64,000 nt of DNA from Nothophaeocryptopus gaeumannii (taxonomy: Eukaryota; Ascomycota; Dothideomycetes; Mycosphaerellales; Mycosphaerellaceae), in assembly GCA_031771865.1 (NCBI GenBank), contig JASISA010000041.1:1302001-1366000 (forward strand), written 5' to 3'. Below the pieces are notes generated by a model. That model was not told the DNA's origin. It was given only the letters and a program-made list of their open reading frames with translations, and made no database searches. The translations under genes were made by a program, and so were the position numbers. Position 1 is the first letter of the stretch. The number at the start of each line of letters is the position of its first letter. This document shows positions 9,536 to 20,490 of the stretch, piece by piece.

Positions 9536-11089
9536 TCAATCACCAACCCTCCTCCTCAGCGCCGCAACCTCACAACTCAGCGCCCGATTCGTCCCCTTCA
9601 CAACCTCCATCTCTCCATCCTTCTCCCTCATCTCCTTCCTCATCTCCCTCAACTTCTCCTGCAGCGCACTAGGTTCCGCCAACAGAGGCATCACATCCCC
9701 CACCTTCCTCTTGAACACATCTCTCTCCTTTTCCAACTTCCTCACCAAGCGTTCAGCTTTCCGTGCCTTCTCGTTAGCGGTGGCGACGGCGTTGGAGTAG
9801 AGTTGAGTTGCGTGGGTTTGCGCGAAGAGGGATTCGCGTTCGGTGAGGAGGTCGGTAGCGAGCTCGCGCTGTTCGATTTCGAGGGAGGCGATTTGGGTGT
9901 TCAGGCGGTGGAGTTCGGAGTGGTGAGTTCGCTCTATATCTTCGATGTTGGTGTTGAGGCGGATGATCTCTTGTGCTGCGATCTTCAGCTGCTCATTTCG
10001 TTCTGCGAGGTCTTGACTGAGTTGCTCCCGCTCGCGAGCACAGGCATTGAGCAACGAAAGGGACTGTCTCCATTTCTTCTCCATCTCGCGAGATTCCGTG
10101 TACGTGATGCTGAGTTTGTGTTCGAGTCTGCGAATCTTTGCTCGAAGATCGGTCTGAATCCTCCATTGGACTCTCGACAGGATACCGGCTGGCTCGGTAT
10201 GAAAGGAACATCGCGAGTGCTCGGTCTTGAGATCGTTGAGTTCGGACGCTATGGCGTTGTAGAAGTACATGGCTTCATTCATACCCTTCTTGAATTTTCC
10301 AGCCTGCGTCTTGATGCTGTCGACCTCGATTCTCGTCTTTGCGAGCTGCTCTTCGGTCTCAACGAACTGTCTCGCTTTTCCGTTTGATGCATCAGCATCC
10401 TGGTTTGTGTTGAGGATTGAGCATCGTTGCGGCTGCAAAAATGTCCCAGAGTCTCTCTTGACGATGGAAACATCATGCTTAGACTCATTCTGGTGTAACG
10501 GCGGATCAGACTGTCTTGGAAACGATGTTGAACTATTGACCATATCAGGGTGCATTCCGACGAGCTGTTGATATGCGCGATGTATTTGCGGTGGAGATCG
10601 CATCTCGCCAGTGTCTTTGGAGTTCCTGTCTAGGAAGACTTTAATCGTCTCTCCGGAATCTGGGCTGGAGAGCTTCGGCCACGGGTACAATGTCGCGCTT
10701 GCAGGAAATGGTGTCCCTGGCCGTGGTGATGGACATGGTGGATGAGACTTGAGAGCCTTTCCGCTGGGATGCGAGTTGAAGACGGTCTCTGAGGCGTCCT
10801 TGGAAAACCTGGATGGCACTTCTGGACGGCGAAAGACTGCTGAGCCCCAGGGTGCTGGAGTCGCAGGTCGTGGACGTATTGCTTCCTTCTCCGTCAAGTT
10901 TGAAAGATAAGGTAGTTCTTGCCAGCTGAGGTCTCCAGAAGCGCCAGATCCAGAGCCGTATGATACCGATCTGCGTCTGTCTGTCATGTCTGCGCTTGAA
11001 AATCTTCTTTTGAAAGACGTCACCATCTTTCTGATGCAAGCCGCTCCGTGGTTGTCCCTGTCGCCGCACGAGAAGCACGAGAAAGTCAT
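9536..11089 (-). CDS. Coiled-coil protein of unknown function
   Basis: The chosen start (11089) gives 517 residues. The same frame is open to 11458, but the upstream part is low in recognisable content. The N-terminal third is basic and Ser/Pro-rich, with clustered Cys near the start (FSCFSCGD) and Arg/Ser stretches suited to phosphorylation. From about residue 240 to the end the protein is a nearly unbroken coiled coil, rich in Glu, Lys, Arg and Leu with few helix breakers. No enzymatic motif or membrane segment is seen. A role as scaffold or cytoskeletal organiser is possible but not shown. The + strand frame opposite it (9377-10387) is a compositional mirror and is not called. Confidence 0.6.
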   Translation of the reverse strand: MTFSCFSCGDRDNHGAACIRKMVTSFKRRFSSADMTDRRRSVSYGSGSGASGDLSWQELPYLSNLTEKEAIRPRPATPAPWGSAVFRRPEVPSRFSKDASETVFNSHPSGKALKSHPPCPSPRPGTPFPASATLYPWPKLSSPDSGETIKVFLDRNSKDTGEMRSPPQIHRAYQQLVGMHPDMVNSSTSFPRQSDPPLHQNESKHDVSIVKRDSGTFLQPQRCSILNTNQDADASNGKARQFVETEEQLAKTRIEVDSIKTQAGKFKKGMNEAMYFYNAIASELNDLKTEHSRCSFHTEPAGILSRVQWRIQTDLRAKIRRLEHKLSITYTESREMEKKWRQSLSLLNACAREREQLSQDLAERNEQLKIAAQEIIRLNTNIEDIERTHHSELHRLNTQIASLEIEQRELATDLLTERESLFAQTHATQLYSNAVATANEKARKAERLVRKLEKERDVFKRKVGDVMPLLAEPSALQEKLREMRKEMREKDGEMEVVKGTNRALSCEVAALRRRVGD

Positions 11090-11558
11090 CTGGGGAACAT
11101 GCGCCGAGAGTAAAGTGCTTGTAAGAACGGGTGGAGTCTGAGTTGTGAAGTGTTTGGGCGTTGCGAAGAAAGCTGACTTGATCTTGTTGAGATACCTTCG
11201 TGGGCGCCTCGTGCTCAAGACTTGCAGAAACGTCTGCAGAGCCGGCTGATGTCGGTCTGAGTATATGTCTTGAATAAGCTCTGCTGGCAACGGTGCTACC
11301 TGCACGTAGCCTGGACTTTGCTGCAAATGTCTCAGACGCCATGAGAGGGAATTAGAAGACCCCCGAAGAAGCTGGTGATCGTTCCATGCTGGACGGTGAA
11401 GAATATGACCTGCCGATGCTCGGGATTGGTGAACACAGCTGTACAGAACGCTATACATTATCTCAGCGCGGATGCACCTGGAGGATAGAACGGACGTGCA
11501 TCTACAAGCGGGCAGTCAACAAGCGCAAAAGAATCAAATCTCTTGAGATACTTCTGCT
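11090..11558. other. Gap between ligase and coiled-coil genes
   Basis: This stretch holds the 5' flank or leader of the coiled-coil gene, whose frame stays open upstream to 11458, and the 3' flank of the acyl-CoA ligase. No separate gene was recognised. Confidence 0.4.
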
Positions 11559-13393
11559 CTACAGCTTCGACCCTTGCTTCCTGAGCTTCTCCTTCTCCTT
11601 GTCCCTCATTAACCGTCTCAGGATCTTCCCAGAAGGCGATTTCGGTACTGCTTCGATGAACTCGACGCCCCCTCGCAGCCGTTTGTGGTCGCTCTTGGTC
11701 TCCTCGACAAATTTTATGATTGACTTCTTGAGTGTCTCGTCGTCTTCCTTCGTGCCCTGTGCTTTGACGACGAATGCCTTGGGGACCTCACCCTCGCGGT
11801 CTGCGGGAATGCCAATCACGACGCAGTCATTCACAGCAGCGTGCGTCAAAAGCGCAGCCTCCAGCTCTGCTGGTGCGACTTGGTGTCCTTTGCACTTGAT
11901 GAGTTCCTTGATGCGATCTGTGATGAAGACGTGCTCGTGCCCTTCCGGAGACTTGTCAATGATCGCTTCGTCACCTGTTCGCATGTATCTTCCATCCGCC
12001 TCATTGACAAACGTCTCCAGGTTCGCTTGCGGCTTGTTCAGGTAACCCAAGACCACAGCAGGAGATTTGACCCACAGTTCGCCTGGTTGTTTGTAGCCTG
12101 TGATTTCGTTGCCCTCAGGTGTGACGATACGTGCGGTAATGCCCGGAAGTAAAGATCCGGAACTTCCGAACCAGACATCGTGAGGCATCGTAGAGCAGAC
12201 CACGGTCGAAGTCTCTGTGAGTCCGTAGCCTTGTCGAATTACCCATGAGGGGAACATCTTGTTGAGGTTGTCGGCAGTTTCCTTGCCAAGCGGAGCAGCG
12301 CCTGTAAAGCAGGCACGGACACAGGACAGATCGTATTGCTTCACGATATCTTGTGCCTTCGTTAGGTGAATGATCATAGGTGGCACCAAGTACAGCATGC
12401 GAATCTTGTAGTCCTGAATTGATTGCAGAAGCCACTTGAAGTCGTACTTTGGTAGCACAACTGTACCATCTCCCCGGTAAGGGCCAAGGTGGCAGATTAC
12501 AATCAAGCCGTAAATGTGTGACATCGGTAGCAGACCCAGGCAGTTCTCGGTGTAGTAATCGTCTCCGGTGTCCTTCGTGAGCTTCTTCCGATCTGGAGTC
12601 TCGTGCGTGTTGATCTGCAATGTGTTTGCAATGACATTGTAATGTGAGATCATGACACCTTTGGGAAGACCTACCAAGCGAAGGGTGGAGGGTTAGCGCG
12701 TCTCTTGGACACCGAGCAGCTTCCAGCCTTTAATATATTACCTGAAGTTCCACTTGAATAGCATAAGAAAGCACACCGTTTCTTTCCATGGCCCTCAGAC
12801 CAGAAGTCGTCCGAAGGCCGAATTCGATCAAGAGTCTTTCCGAGACTCACCAAATCCTCAATAGTCTTGTGTCCGTTATTCGACATCCCTGGGGTAACCT
12901 GATGGGGCAGAGGAAGAACGTAAACTTTGTCGTTGGGCAGCTTCGACTTCTTCACGCCATCTTTGCAGGTCTGTAGTAGAGGCAAGCAGGTGAAGATGGC
13001 TTTAGCACCAGAGTCGTTCATCTGATATTCCAGCTCCGAAGCATTGTACGCCGCGTTCACGCATGTCAAGATACCGCCTATACGGTGTACCGCCCAGCCC
13101 AGCGTGAGATAATCAATGGTGTTCAAGCTGAAGACAGCTACCACCTTATCCCACTCAGAGCCCTCATTGGGCTTAAAGCCAAACTCTTTGCATAGTGCGC
13201 GGGCCAAATAGTCAACTCGCTCCTTCATGTCCAGCGCAGAGAACTGCCTGCCCGTCAAAGCACAGCTAAATGGTGGCTTGGAGTAGCCGAGAGGGAATCG
13301 TCCGTAGGTCTCATTGAACATGAACGTCTCAATGGAAATGGAGTCCGGGATACTCGGCAAAGGAGGTACCCATGATGGCGGCGAGAAAGGCAT
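11559..13393 (-). CDS. Peroxisomal 4-coumarate-CoA-ligase-like acyl-CoA synthetase
   Basis: Two exons (13393-12742 and 12670-11559) are separated by a 71-bp GT-AG intron (12741-12671) that cuts inside the AMP-binding motif; joined, it reads SSGTSGLPKG. The product is 587 residues of the ANL adenylate-forming family, which activates a carboxylic acid with ATP and joins it to CoA. Other landmarks are QGYGLTET, YMRTGDEA (hinge region) and the C-terminal lysine segment PKSPSGKILRR. The protein ends in SKL, a canonical PTS1 peroxisomal signal. Start 13393 was chosen over the upstream Met at 13423 because MPFSPPSW is the usual opening of the family. The substrate, whether a phenylpropanoid, an aromatic or a medium-chain acid, cannot be told from sequence alone. 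Confidence 0.88.
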
Positions 13394-14293
13394 GTTGCGC
13401 GGTTGTCGAAGGGTTCGGATCAAGTCTGCCTCTTGCGATGGGCGGGTATAGTGAGGGCTTTGTAGTCGGAGTCGCTGTTCTTCTAGCTGTGTATCTGGTA
13501 ATCGGCGCGAACAGGAGGCTGAGGTCTAGGAGGTCTAGGAGGTCTAGGAAGCAAAGGGAGACGGTCGGAAAGCTTCGTGAGGTGAGATGAAGCGATGACC
13601 AGGTCAGGGAGGAGGGAGAAGTATGAGGAGATGACCAACCTGGAAGAGATGATGGAGGAAGGGATGCTCTTACAGTATGCAGCAATCCTCGGGGTAAATC
13701 GTGAGATATAGGCGGGCTCGTGTCTCGTGGTTGCCATCCAGCCTTCATGTCGTTTCCGCTGCTCCATCGGTGACGGTGAACGAATGAACGTCCGGCGGGA
13801 GACGTGCTAACGGAGTGAAGCGAGTTACGACCGAGGGCAAGCTTCACTCATCTGGCAGACCCCGCATCTACTCCATTTTGCGGGAGTGGCCGCGAGCTCA
13901 GGCCACTTTGAGAACCGGCAGCGGCAACAGGTGACCCGATATAAGAGTGTCTCCTGTTCACTTGGAAGTTGACAGCTAATATTCTCAGCGATGACTGACG
14001 GCATGTGATCGCTACGTTGTGGGAATGAGTACCTTCGAAGTTCACCCAGGGACGCCAACGCAACCTCTGGGTACAATGCATGAAAGCAAGGCAAGATTGA
14101 GAAATGTCGGCTTGTCAAAGCTCCTCCTTTGAGCACAACTCTGCCTTCCCTGCATCCATCATGGCCTCGCTCGAATGGGAAATACCGAGCTCTCCGTCAA
14201 CAAAAGAGGCCTGACTGTATTTGCGACAGCTCAATGGCATTCGGCTACACATGACCGTGATTCCTGCTCCTGCTAGATTTGACCATCGTATCT
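13394..14293. other. Intergenic region with a triplicated 9-bp motif
   Basis: About 900 bp without a convincing gene. It includes the 5' flank of the acyl-CoA ligase. Near 13522-13548 the unit AGGTCTAGG is repeated three times in tandem. The minus frame 13847-13329 is low-complexity (Leu/Ser/Pro) and partly encodes that repeat, so it is not called. Confidence 0.5.
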
Positions 14294-14863
14294 TCAGGCC
14301 CAAAAACCGCGTCCTGCCATCACGGTCTTGCTCGGGGCTGACGTATCCGCCGTCTGATGGGCCTCGGTCTCATAACCCCATCCGTCCTCGAGCTTATACG
14401 ATTGACGACGTCCACGATGGAGTTGGAGAGGGCGGCCTCCGGATCCAGGATACTGCTGAACGAGCGTAAGCGTCTTCATGTGTTCAAGATGTCTCTTCAA
14501 GGTACGACAGGATACAAACCTGTGCTCCCAGCCCCTCAAACATAGCTCTTGATGCTCTATCGAGATCGTCCTCATCTTTCGTATCCGCTCTGGCCCCATT
14601 GTCTGGCACCACCGCTTGACTGAACCTTCGTTGACATTCTGGAATCTGAATCGGAGCGTGGATATCTCTTGCATCATAGGCAGTGTCTCGCTTCGCATGA
14701 GCTGGCTGACTCGCAAAAGGCCAAACGAGCTTGCTGTGGTATATCGGCCGTTCCCCAGGCATCTGACTGTGAATTCTGGTTTCTCCACAGCCAACTCATA
14801 AATGAGGATGCGTAATTCGGCCGGGAGGTCTAAAAAGCCAGTTGCGTGCGTGCGTGCTGCCAT
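14294..14863 (-). CDS. 2EXR-domain (F-box-like) protein
   Basis: This is a 189-residue frame beginning a few residues before LPAELRILIYELAV. That motif is the hallmark of the large fungal family of short proteins with an F-box-like 2EXR N-terminus. The family is abundant in dothideomycetes and its function is unknown. LLRVSQLMRSETLPM is the usual second segment. After about residue 140 the sequence becomes low-complexity and charged, so an unrecognised intron or alternative 3' end is possible. A second member lies about 4 kb away at 18868-19952. Confidence 0.65.
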   Translation of the reverse strand: MAARTHATGFLDLPAELRILIYELAVEKPEFTVRCLGNGRYTTASSFGLLRVSQLMRSETLPMMQEISTLRFRFQNVNEGSVKRWCQTMGPERIRKMRTISIEHQELCLRGWEHRFVSCRTLKRHLEHMKTLTLVQQYPGSGGRPLQLHRGRRQSYKLEDGWGYETEAHQTADTSAPSKTVMAGRGFWA

Positions 14864-15516
14864 TATGGCATTGACAAGATGCGGATGAACACCTGTTCTT
14901 GTAGTCTAGCAATGTTGCTGTTTGTCTGCAAATGAGAGGCAGTAATGTAGAGATATACCACACACGGGAAAAGTGAAAATTCGCCACATTCTCTTCATCA
15001 TTATGAAGCGTCAAGGGTGGTCACCTCAAAATGGCCAAAGATGCATACGATCTTCGCGCATACTCACATCACTTCTCTTCCTCTAGTCTGTCTGCAACAG
15101 ACCCCGGTGGCAGGGAATTCATTGGTCGCGGATATCGAAAAGACGGGGAGCACGCGTCTAAGAAGACGCGTATCGCCACGCATTGCTGTTGTTTGAATAA
15201 TACACGGTATCGACTGTTCTCGGCGCGTAACAAAAACTTCACCAAGCGCCCAGAGATGATGATGCCGTTGACGTTGTTGTCTTCGCGAATGGCGAACGAA
15301 GAGAGTGGCATGGTGCTGTTGCCGTGACGGGCGGGAAGACAAGGCAAGGTCAATGCGTGCTCCGCCATCGGATCCGAGGCTCACCATCACCATCGCTTTA
15401 GCCGGATCATATACCATGAAGTCGTGTACACTCAATCTCCTTTGCTACCTCCATAATCTCTCAGAAGTCACATAGCAACCACAATTCGAATAAGCTATTT
15501 GCATTCAGCCGTCAAA
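14864..15516. other. Intergenic region
   Basis: About 650 bp between a minus-strand 2EXR gene and a plus-strand AhpD-like gene, so it carries both 5' flanks. Two overlapping minus frames (15435-15064 and 15368-15069) are open for about 100 codons, but they lack any recognised motif and are not called. Confidence 0.45.
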
Positions 15517-16448
15517 ATGTCCAAACTATCCGAGCCGCTGAAGCAATTCATCAACGCCGCCCACGCCAAACCGAATACCATCCCAGCTCCCAAGAACATC
15601 TCCTCAGTCTACGAACGAATAGCCTCAGAAGCAGGATCCAAAAAAGTCGGCCTACCAGCATGGCTTTGCGCATCCGTACGCTCAAACTCTGCCTTCCCCA
15701 TTTCCTCTCATCTAACAGTCCTTCCCAGACCGCAGCAACAATGACGATGAACTCCCCCGAATCAATGCTCGCCCTCTACAACCTCGCCAACACCCAACCC
15801 TCCCCCAAAATCTCAAACCAACCTCTCTACACAGCCGAACTCATGCGCGAAGTCGGCCTCAAATGCATCGGTTTCAACGGCGTCCCACGAACAATCAACG
15901 TCCTAGGAGCATTCTACGGCGGCCTCCCCCGCGAAATCCAAGACCAACTCAATCAACGCAATCCCCGAAGACATTTGACGAAGTATAATATTGGTGATGT
16001 AGTGAGCAGGGCTAATGGACTTTGGGAAAGTATCTACCATCCTTTCTCGGAGAAGTTGAGCGCGAAATTGGCGCAAAGTCACCCCGATCTTCCGGTCTTC
16101 ATCATTGAAGGCGAATACGGCGCTCTCTTCTCCGATCCCTCCGGGCCGCAGGACGCAAACCGACCAAACATCGGCCGCGTGCTCACGAGCATCATCGCAG
16201 TGGCATGTCTTCGAGCTCAAAGTGGGGTCGGACCGCAGGTTGTTAGCCATGTATTTGGATTGAGAAAGGCTTATGAGACAAACACCGCAGAGTCAGAGGA
16301 TGAGATCCCGGGTGGAAAGTGGTTGGCGAGCAATGAGGGGAGTTTGTGGTTGCTGGAGCAGGTTGACAGTATCGTGCATGCTTTGGGACAAGGGCGAGGG
16401 ACGACGTTTGCGCCTGGGTTTGAGAAAGCGCCGAAGGCGAAGTTGTGA
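15517..16448 (+). CDS. AhpD-like (carboxymuconolactone-decarboxylase-fold) protein
   Basis: Two exons (15517-15675 and 15729-16448) flank a 53-bp GT-AG intron, giving 292 residues. The body matches the AhpD-like all-helical fold of peroxidase-related fungal proteins. Segments such as VGLKCIGFNGVPRTIN, AFYGGLP and IIAVACLRAQSGVGPQV correspond to helices lining the pocket. The classic CXXC redox pair of AhpD is not visible; the helix carries KCIGF instead, so peroxidase activity is doubtful. Start 15517 is used because the upstream in-frame Met (15499) adds only six residues. The gene is convergent with SCOT, 110 bp downstream. Confidence 0.7.
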
Positions 16449-16558
16449 ATGGGAGATCTTGGGTGATAGATTCGAAGATATCTTTGAATCTATGGATATG
16501 TGAATGCTCTAGATGTGGTTCAACATGAACGCCAGATACAATAAACAGTTGGCGTGTT

Positions 16559-18239
16559 CTACTCCATCTGGCCTAGAGGCTCCTTGATGGCGAACTTGGC
16601 ATCAGTCTTCTGCTTCACCTCGTCAACTCCGACGCCAGGCGCCAGCTCAATAAGGGTCAGGCCTCCTTTCACCCTGTCAACATCGAACACGGCCTGGGGG
16701 AGATATCAGTAAAGTGCATCTGTGATCGGAAAGTCCCCAACTTACCAAGTCTGTGATGATGGTGCTAACACATCTCGCGCCAGTCAACGGCAATGTGCAA
16801 TGCTCAACAATCTTAGGTGTACCATACTTGTCAACATGGTCGGTAAGCACGACAATCTTCGTTGCATCAGGATTGGAGACAAGATCCATGGCACCTCCCA
16901 TTCCCTTGAAGACCTTCCCGGGAATCATATAGTTGGCCAAATCACCGTTCGCGCCGACTTGGAGAGCTCCAAGCATGCTGACATCAATGTGGCCACCGCG
17001 AATCATACCAAAAGACTCGCTGCTGTCGAAGCAACTAGCTCCTGGGACGAGTGTAACGGTCTCCTTACTGGCGTTGATTATGTCTGCGTCGAGCTCATCC
17101 TCCCTTGGGTATGGACCCATTCCAAGGATACCGTTTTCAGATTGAATCCAGACGTTGCTGTTCGGTGGCAAGAAAGAAGGAGCCAGTGTCGGCATTCCGA
17201 CACCCAAGTTGACGTAGAAACCAGGCTTGAGCTCTTTTGCAGCGCGCTTGGCGATACGGTTTCGTCGAGCAAGAGCGTCAGACTTGGCTCCCTCGGCTTC
17301 AATGTCAGTCTCCTGGCGGATCTTCTTGATCTCGATGATCTTGTCCTCAGTGGCCTGTACAATTCGGTCGATAAAGACACCAGGAAGATCGATCTCGACA
17401 GGCTTCAACTCGCCGACTTCGACGATGTGCTCTGCCTCGACGATGGAAACCGCGGCGGCCTTGGCCATAAGGGGGGCGAATGACTTCGTGGTGTATCGGA
17501 ACTTGACATTGCCAGCCTTGTCGACCTTGTGCGCTCTCAGCACAGCAACATCTCCTTTGATTGCGGTCTCCATGTTGTATACTCGTCCATCGAAGATACG
17601 GGTCTCGCGGGCCTTTCCATGTTCAATCACATCGCCGTCCTTGAGTCTGGCAGGAATCTGACCACTTTGAATGTGGGTGTTAACTCCGGTTGGAGTGAAG
17701 AATGCCGGGATACCAGCGCCACCGCATCGAAGCTTCTCTGCGAGTGTGCCTTGAGGCGTGAGTTCAATTGCAATTTCGCCATTCAAGTACTTCTTTTCCA
17801 AACCCTTGTTGTTTCCGAGGAAGCTGCATATCGCCTTGCTGACTTGACCAGACTGGATAAGAGGAGACAAACCACCACCAATGGCCGTTCCCGCATTGTT
17901 CGATACGGCAGTCAGATTGTTCAGGTCCTTTCTCCGCGCAATGGCGGCGATGATGGTCTCTGCTGTCCCACACAACCCAAAACCAGCGCTGAGAACGATA
18001 GATCCGGATTTGATGTCTTTCACAGCCTCATCGGCAGAGGCGTAGAGCTTCGATTGACCTCTCAACTTCGCCGGTGCTTGGCTGGTCGCCTCCCGCCTTG
18101 CAATCGTACTCGTCCGGAAAGTCCTGGTCTGGCTGGCATGCTGCTTCAACCTCCACGCAGCACGCGGTGTCTCAATAATCCGGATCTGCACTCGCGGCGA
18201 GGCCGCGAGCCTCGATGCCAATGGTCTCACGAACTCCAT
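16559..18239 (-). CDS. Succinyl-CoA:3-ketoacid CoA transferase (SCOT), mitochondrial
   Basis: Exons 18239-16746 and 16693-16559 are joined across a 52-bp GT-AG intron, giving 542 residues. The family moves CoA from succinyl-CoA to acetoacetate, or to acetate in fungal relatives, in the mitochondrion. The N-terminus has an Arg-rich presequence ending before about residue 50. The alpha-like half contains GLCGTAETI and the beta-like half starts near residue 330. SENGILGMGPYP, around residue 366, holds the Glu that forms the thioester intermediate. Without the last exon the frame would end in an unrelated tail, whereas the spliced C-terminus (AVFDVDR, ...GVGVDEV) is family-typical. It is divergent from the 2EXR gene at 18868. 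Confidence 0.92.
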
Positions 18240-18867
18240 AGTGCCAACTGCAGCTATGAGACGAAAGTCTCATGTCATTCCAATGGGTCCAAAGATTCGT
18301 CTCAGGAGACGTTCAAGCTGTCAATGGCTCTTAACAATGTTGGAGTTCGTCTGTACGCAAACAACGACATCGGCCGATGTCATCGGCTTATACCATCATT
18401 GGTACGCGGATAGAGCGGGGAGCGGAAAAGGTTTCGGCAGTGGACCACCAGCGGCTGATGTCTCTGCCGCCGGCCCTTGCTCGTCGGTTGCTGCACCGCG
18501 ACCAAGACCTCTGTCTCCCATCAACATTGGCGACGCGATATCAATTCCTCATCTCAGACGTGTTCCTGCTCGGTGTGAACGTTGCGAGGAAGTGGCGATG
18601 CTGTCTCACACTGCCTCGTGACCGCGTGCATCTAGCGCGAAATCGCGTCCAATGAGGATGACATGCCTGAAGCTCAGCGCAGGCAGCCATGGGTCTAGCG
18701 CGCGTGAGGCAAGAGCACAGGTCTCAGTATGAACTGCTATATCAATTGACTTGTCGATGCATTCAACTTGCAATTGAGACTCTCATCCTCTCCCAAACCA
18801 CACCTATCCATTGCCCTTATCCAGTCCGTTCACACTCCACACCCATTCGACAGCTAACAAGACCACA
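18240..18867. other. Divergent intergenic region
   Basis: About 630 bp containing the 5' flanks of SCOT (minus) and the nuclear-basic 2EXR gene (plus). CT-rich runs just before 18868 fit a fungal core promoter or leader. No separate gene was recognised; frames such as 18241-18621 lack any motif. Confidence 0.5.
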
Positions 18868-19952
18868 ATGGCAACTTCCACCGACACCACTGTCACTCTA
18901 CGTGTCAGTGACCGCAAGCGCAAGCGAGTCTCGTACGCTGATGAGGACGACTACCTGGACGAGCTTGAGGCTGAGGGTCTCATTGCTGCTCCTGACGAGT
19001 CCGACGAGGACCTAGACGATGCCGGCCTTGAGAGTGACAACGAGTTCGGCAAGAAGGTACGCTCTTCTATTTCTCCAAGTTTGCTCTTCATCTATTGACA
19101 TTGCTGTAGGGTAGCAAGAAGGCCAAGGGCAAAGCAAAGAAGAAAGCAAAGAAGTCGCCAAAGCCAAAGAAGGTCAAGCCATTCCGATTCATGGATCTTC
19201 CACCTGAGCTCCGGAATGCGATCTACGAGTTAGCTTTGGTCGAGCCAGATGGCCTCACTCTGGTTTCTAAGACGAAGAACTACCGACGTACCGTGGCACG
19301 TGGTCCCATCAACCTCACACGAGACTCCAACTACTACGGCAAAGCTCGTCGTCGTCCTTATCGGTGGTACTGGGGTCGCATCAATCGTATCAATGACAAT
19401 CGGAGTCAGATCTGGAATAAGGAGAACGCGCTCATCCCCAACTTGCTTGCGGTCAACAAGCAGATTCGAGAGGAAGCTAGCAGCATTCTCTATGAGCAAG
19501 AGATCATCCTCGAGGACACGACAGCCCTTCATGCTTTCATTGCGGCCATTGGTCCTTACAATCGCCAGCTACTAACCGATATCACCGTTCGAGGCTGGGG
19601 CGGAGGACGAGGAGTCCACAAGGGCCATAATTTTGCCTCACTGACAATTCTCGCTGGCTGCACCAACCTTCAAGAGCTACTCTTCGATTGCACGATTGGT
19701 TGGTATCGTGAGCCCAAGCAGCTTGCACGCCAGATCTACCGCGATGGCCACTACTTCCTTGAGGCCTTTGCAATTGCCAACGGTATCGATGCTGCTGTCG
19801 ACGTCTTGCAATTTAGGGATTGGCATTTTGACAAGAAGCGTACCGGCCGGTATGGCACTCGCTCAGAAGAGGGTGATGCCGAATTCGATCCGGAGAAGCG
19901 AGAGGAGTTTGATGAGGAGCTGAAGAAATTGCTTGTCAATGGAATGAAGTGA
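18868..19952 (+). CDS. 2EXR-domain protein with acidic and lysine-rich N-terminus
   Basis: Exons 18868-19056 and 19110-19952 flank a 53-bp GT-AG intron, giving 343 residues. The first 60 residues are very acidic with a KRKR patch, followed by a Lys-rich run (GKAKKKAKKS) that resembles a nuclear localisation or nucleic-acid-contact segment. Then comes FMDLPPELRNAIYELAL, the 2EXR/F-box-like motif, and LLAVNKQIREEA, the usual second segment. The C-terminus is again charged. The role is unknown. The start was chosen as the Met before ATSTDTT because the upstream frame (from 18811) reads as leader. Confidence 0.75.
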
Positions 19953-20490
19953 TGGGAGATGCTTGATCAGCGACGAACAGATAGCATGTTCAAGGTCAAG
20001 CGTTTCGAAGCATGTTGATGGATTGCTAAAGTATGTATAGACGAGATCCGACCAGTCAGCACACAGCATGAGATGGCTTGGGGTTTGCTTTGAGATGTAC
20101 AGCATAATTTAGGATGCAAAATAGATATAGCAATGCTACCAATGGCGACAGTGCCTTCGACCTTATGTTTCAAGCGCGCATCTGAGGCGATGCAGTACTA
20201 GAGGGTACAAATCTAATAGTGAACGCTTCACATGCAAGAAGGCTTCCGATTGAGTTTGCGGATCTATCCGGGTTAGGCCGATCGATGATGTCAGGAGCTT
20301 CAATTCTTCGAAGTCGAACCACATCGAGCCGCAACTTCAACGTCGCTTGGGTGTGGCAGCCCAATCTCTCGAAATCTAGACGCGCGCATCACGAGGAAGT
20401 CATTTTCCGATTACGAGCATCCGCTGACGGGCTTACCCACTGGTTTCTGCAGCTTCATCAAGCATTGGCCTCAAAGTCCAAGCTTCAAAA
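19953..20490. other. Intergenic region
   Basis: About 540 bp between two plus-strand genes. It holds the 3' flank of the 2EXR gene and the promoter and leader of the COQ11-like gene. No additional gene or repeat was recognised. Confidence 0.5.

Noticed and set aside
9377..10387. 336-codon plus-strand frame opposite the coiled-coil gene
   Set aside because: It mirrors a Glu/Lys/Leu-rich coding strand, giving Leu/Phe/Ser runs, and has no motif or promoter logic.
13329..13847. 172-codon minus frame upstream of the acyl-CoA ligase
   Set aside because: Low-complexity Ser/Pro/Leu translation including a tandem repeat. It overlaps the ligase start region and reads as promoter or leader.
15064..15435. 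Overlapping minus frames of 123 and 99 codons
   Set aside because: A small gene is possible, but no motif or splicing supports either frame.
17529..18413. 294-codon plus-strand frame over SCOT
   Set aside because: It lies entirely antisense to a well-supported SCOT gene and its translation has no recognisable domain.
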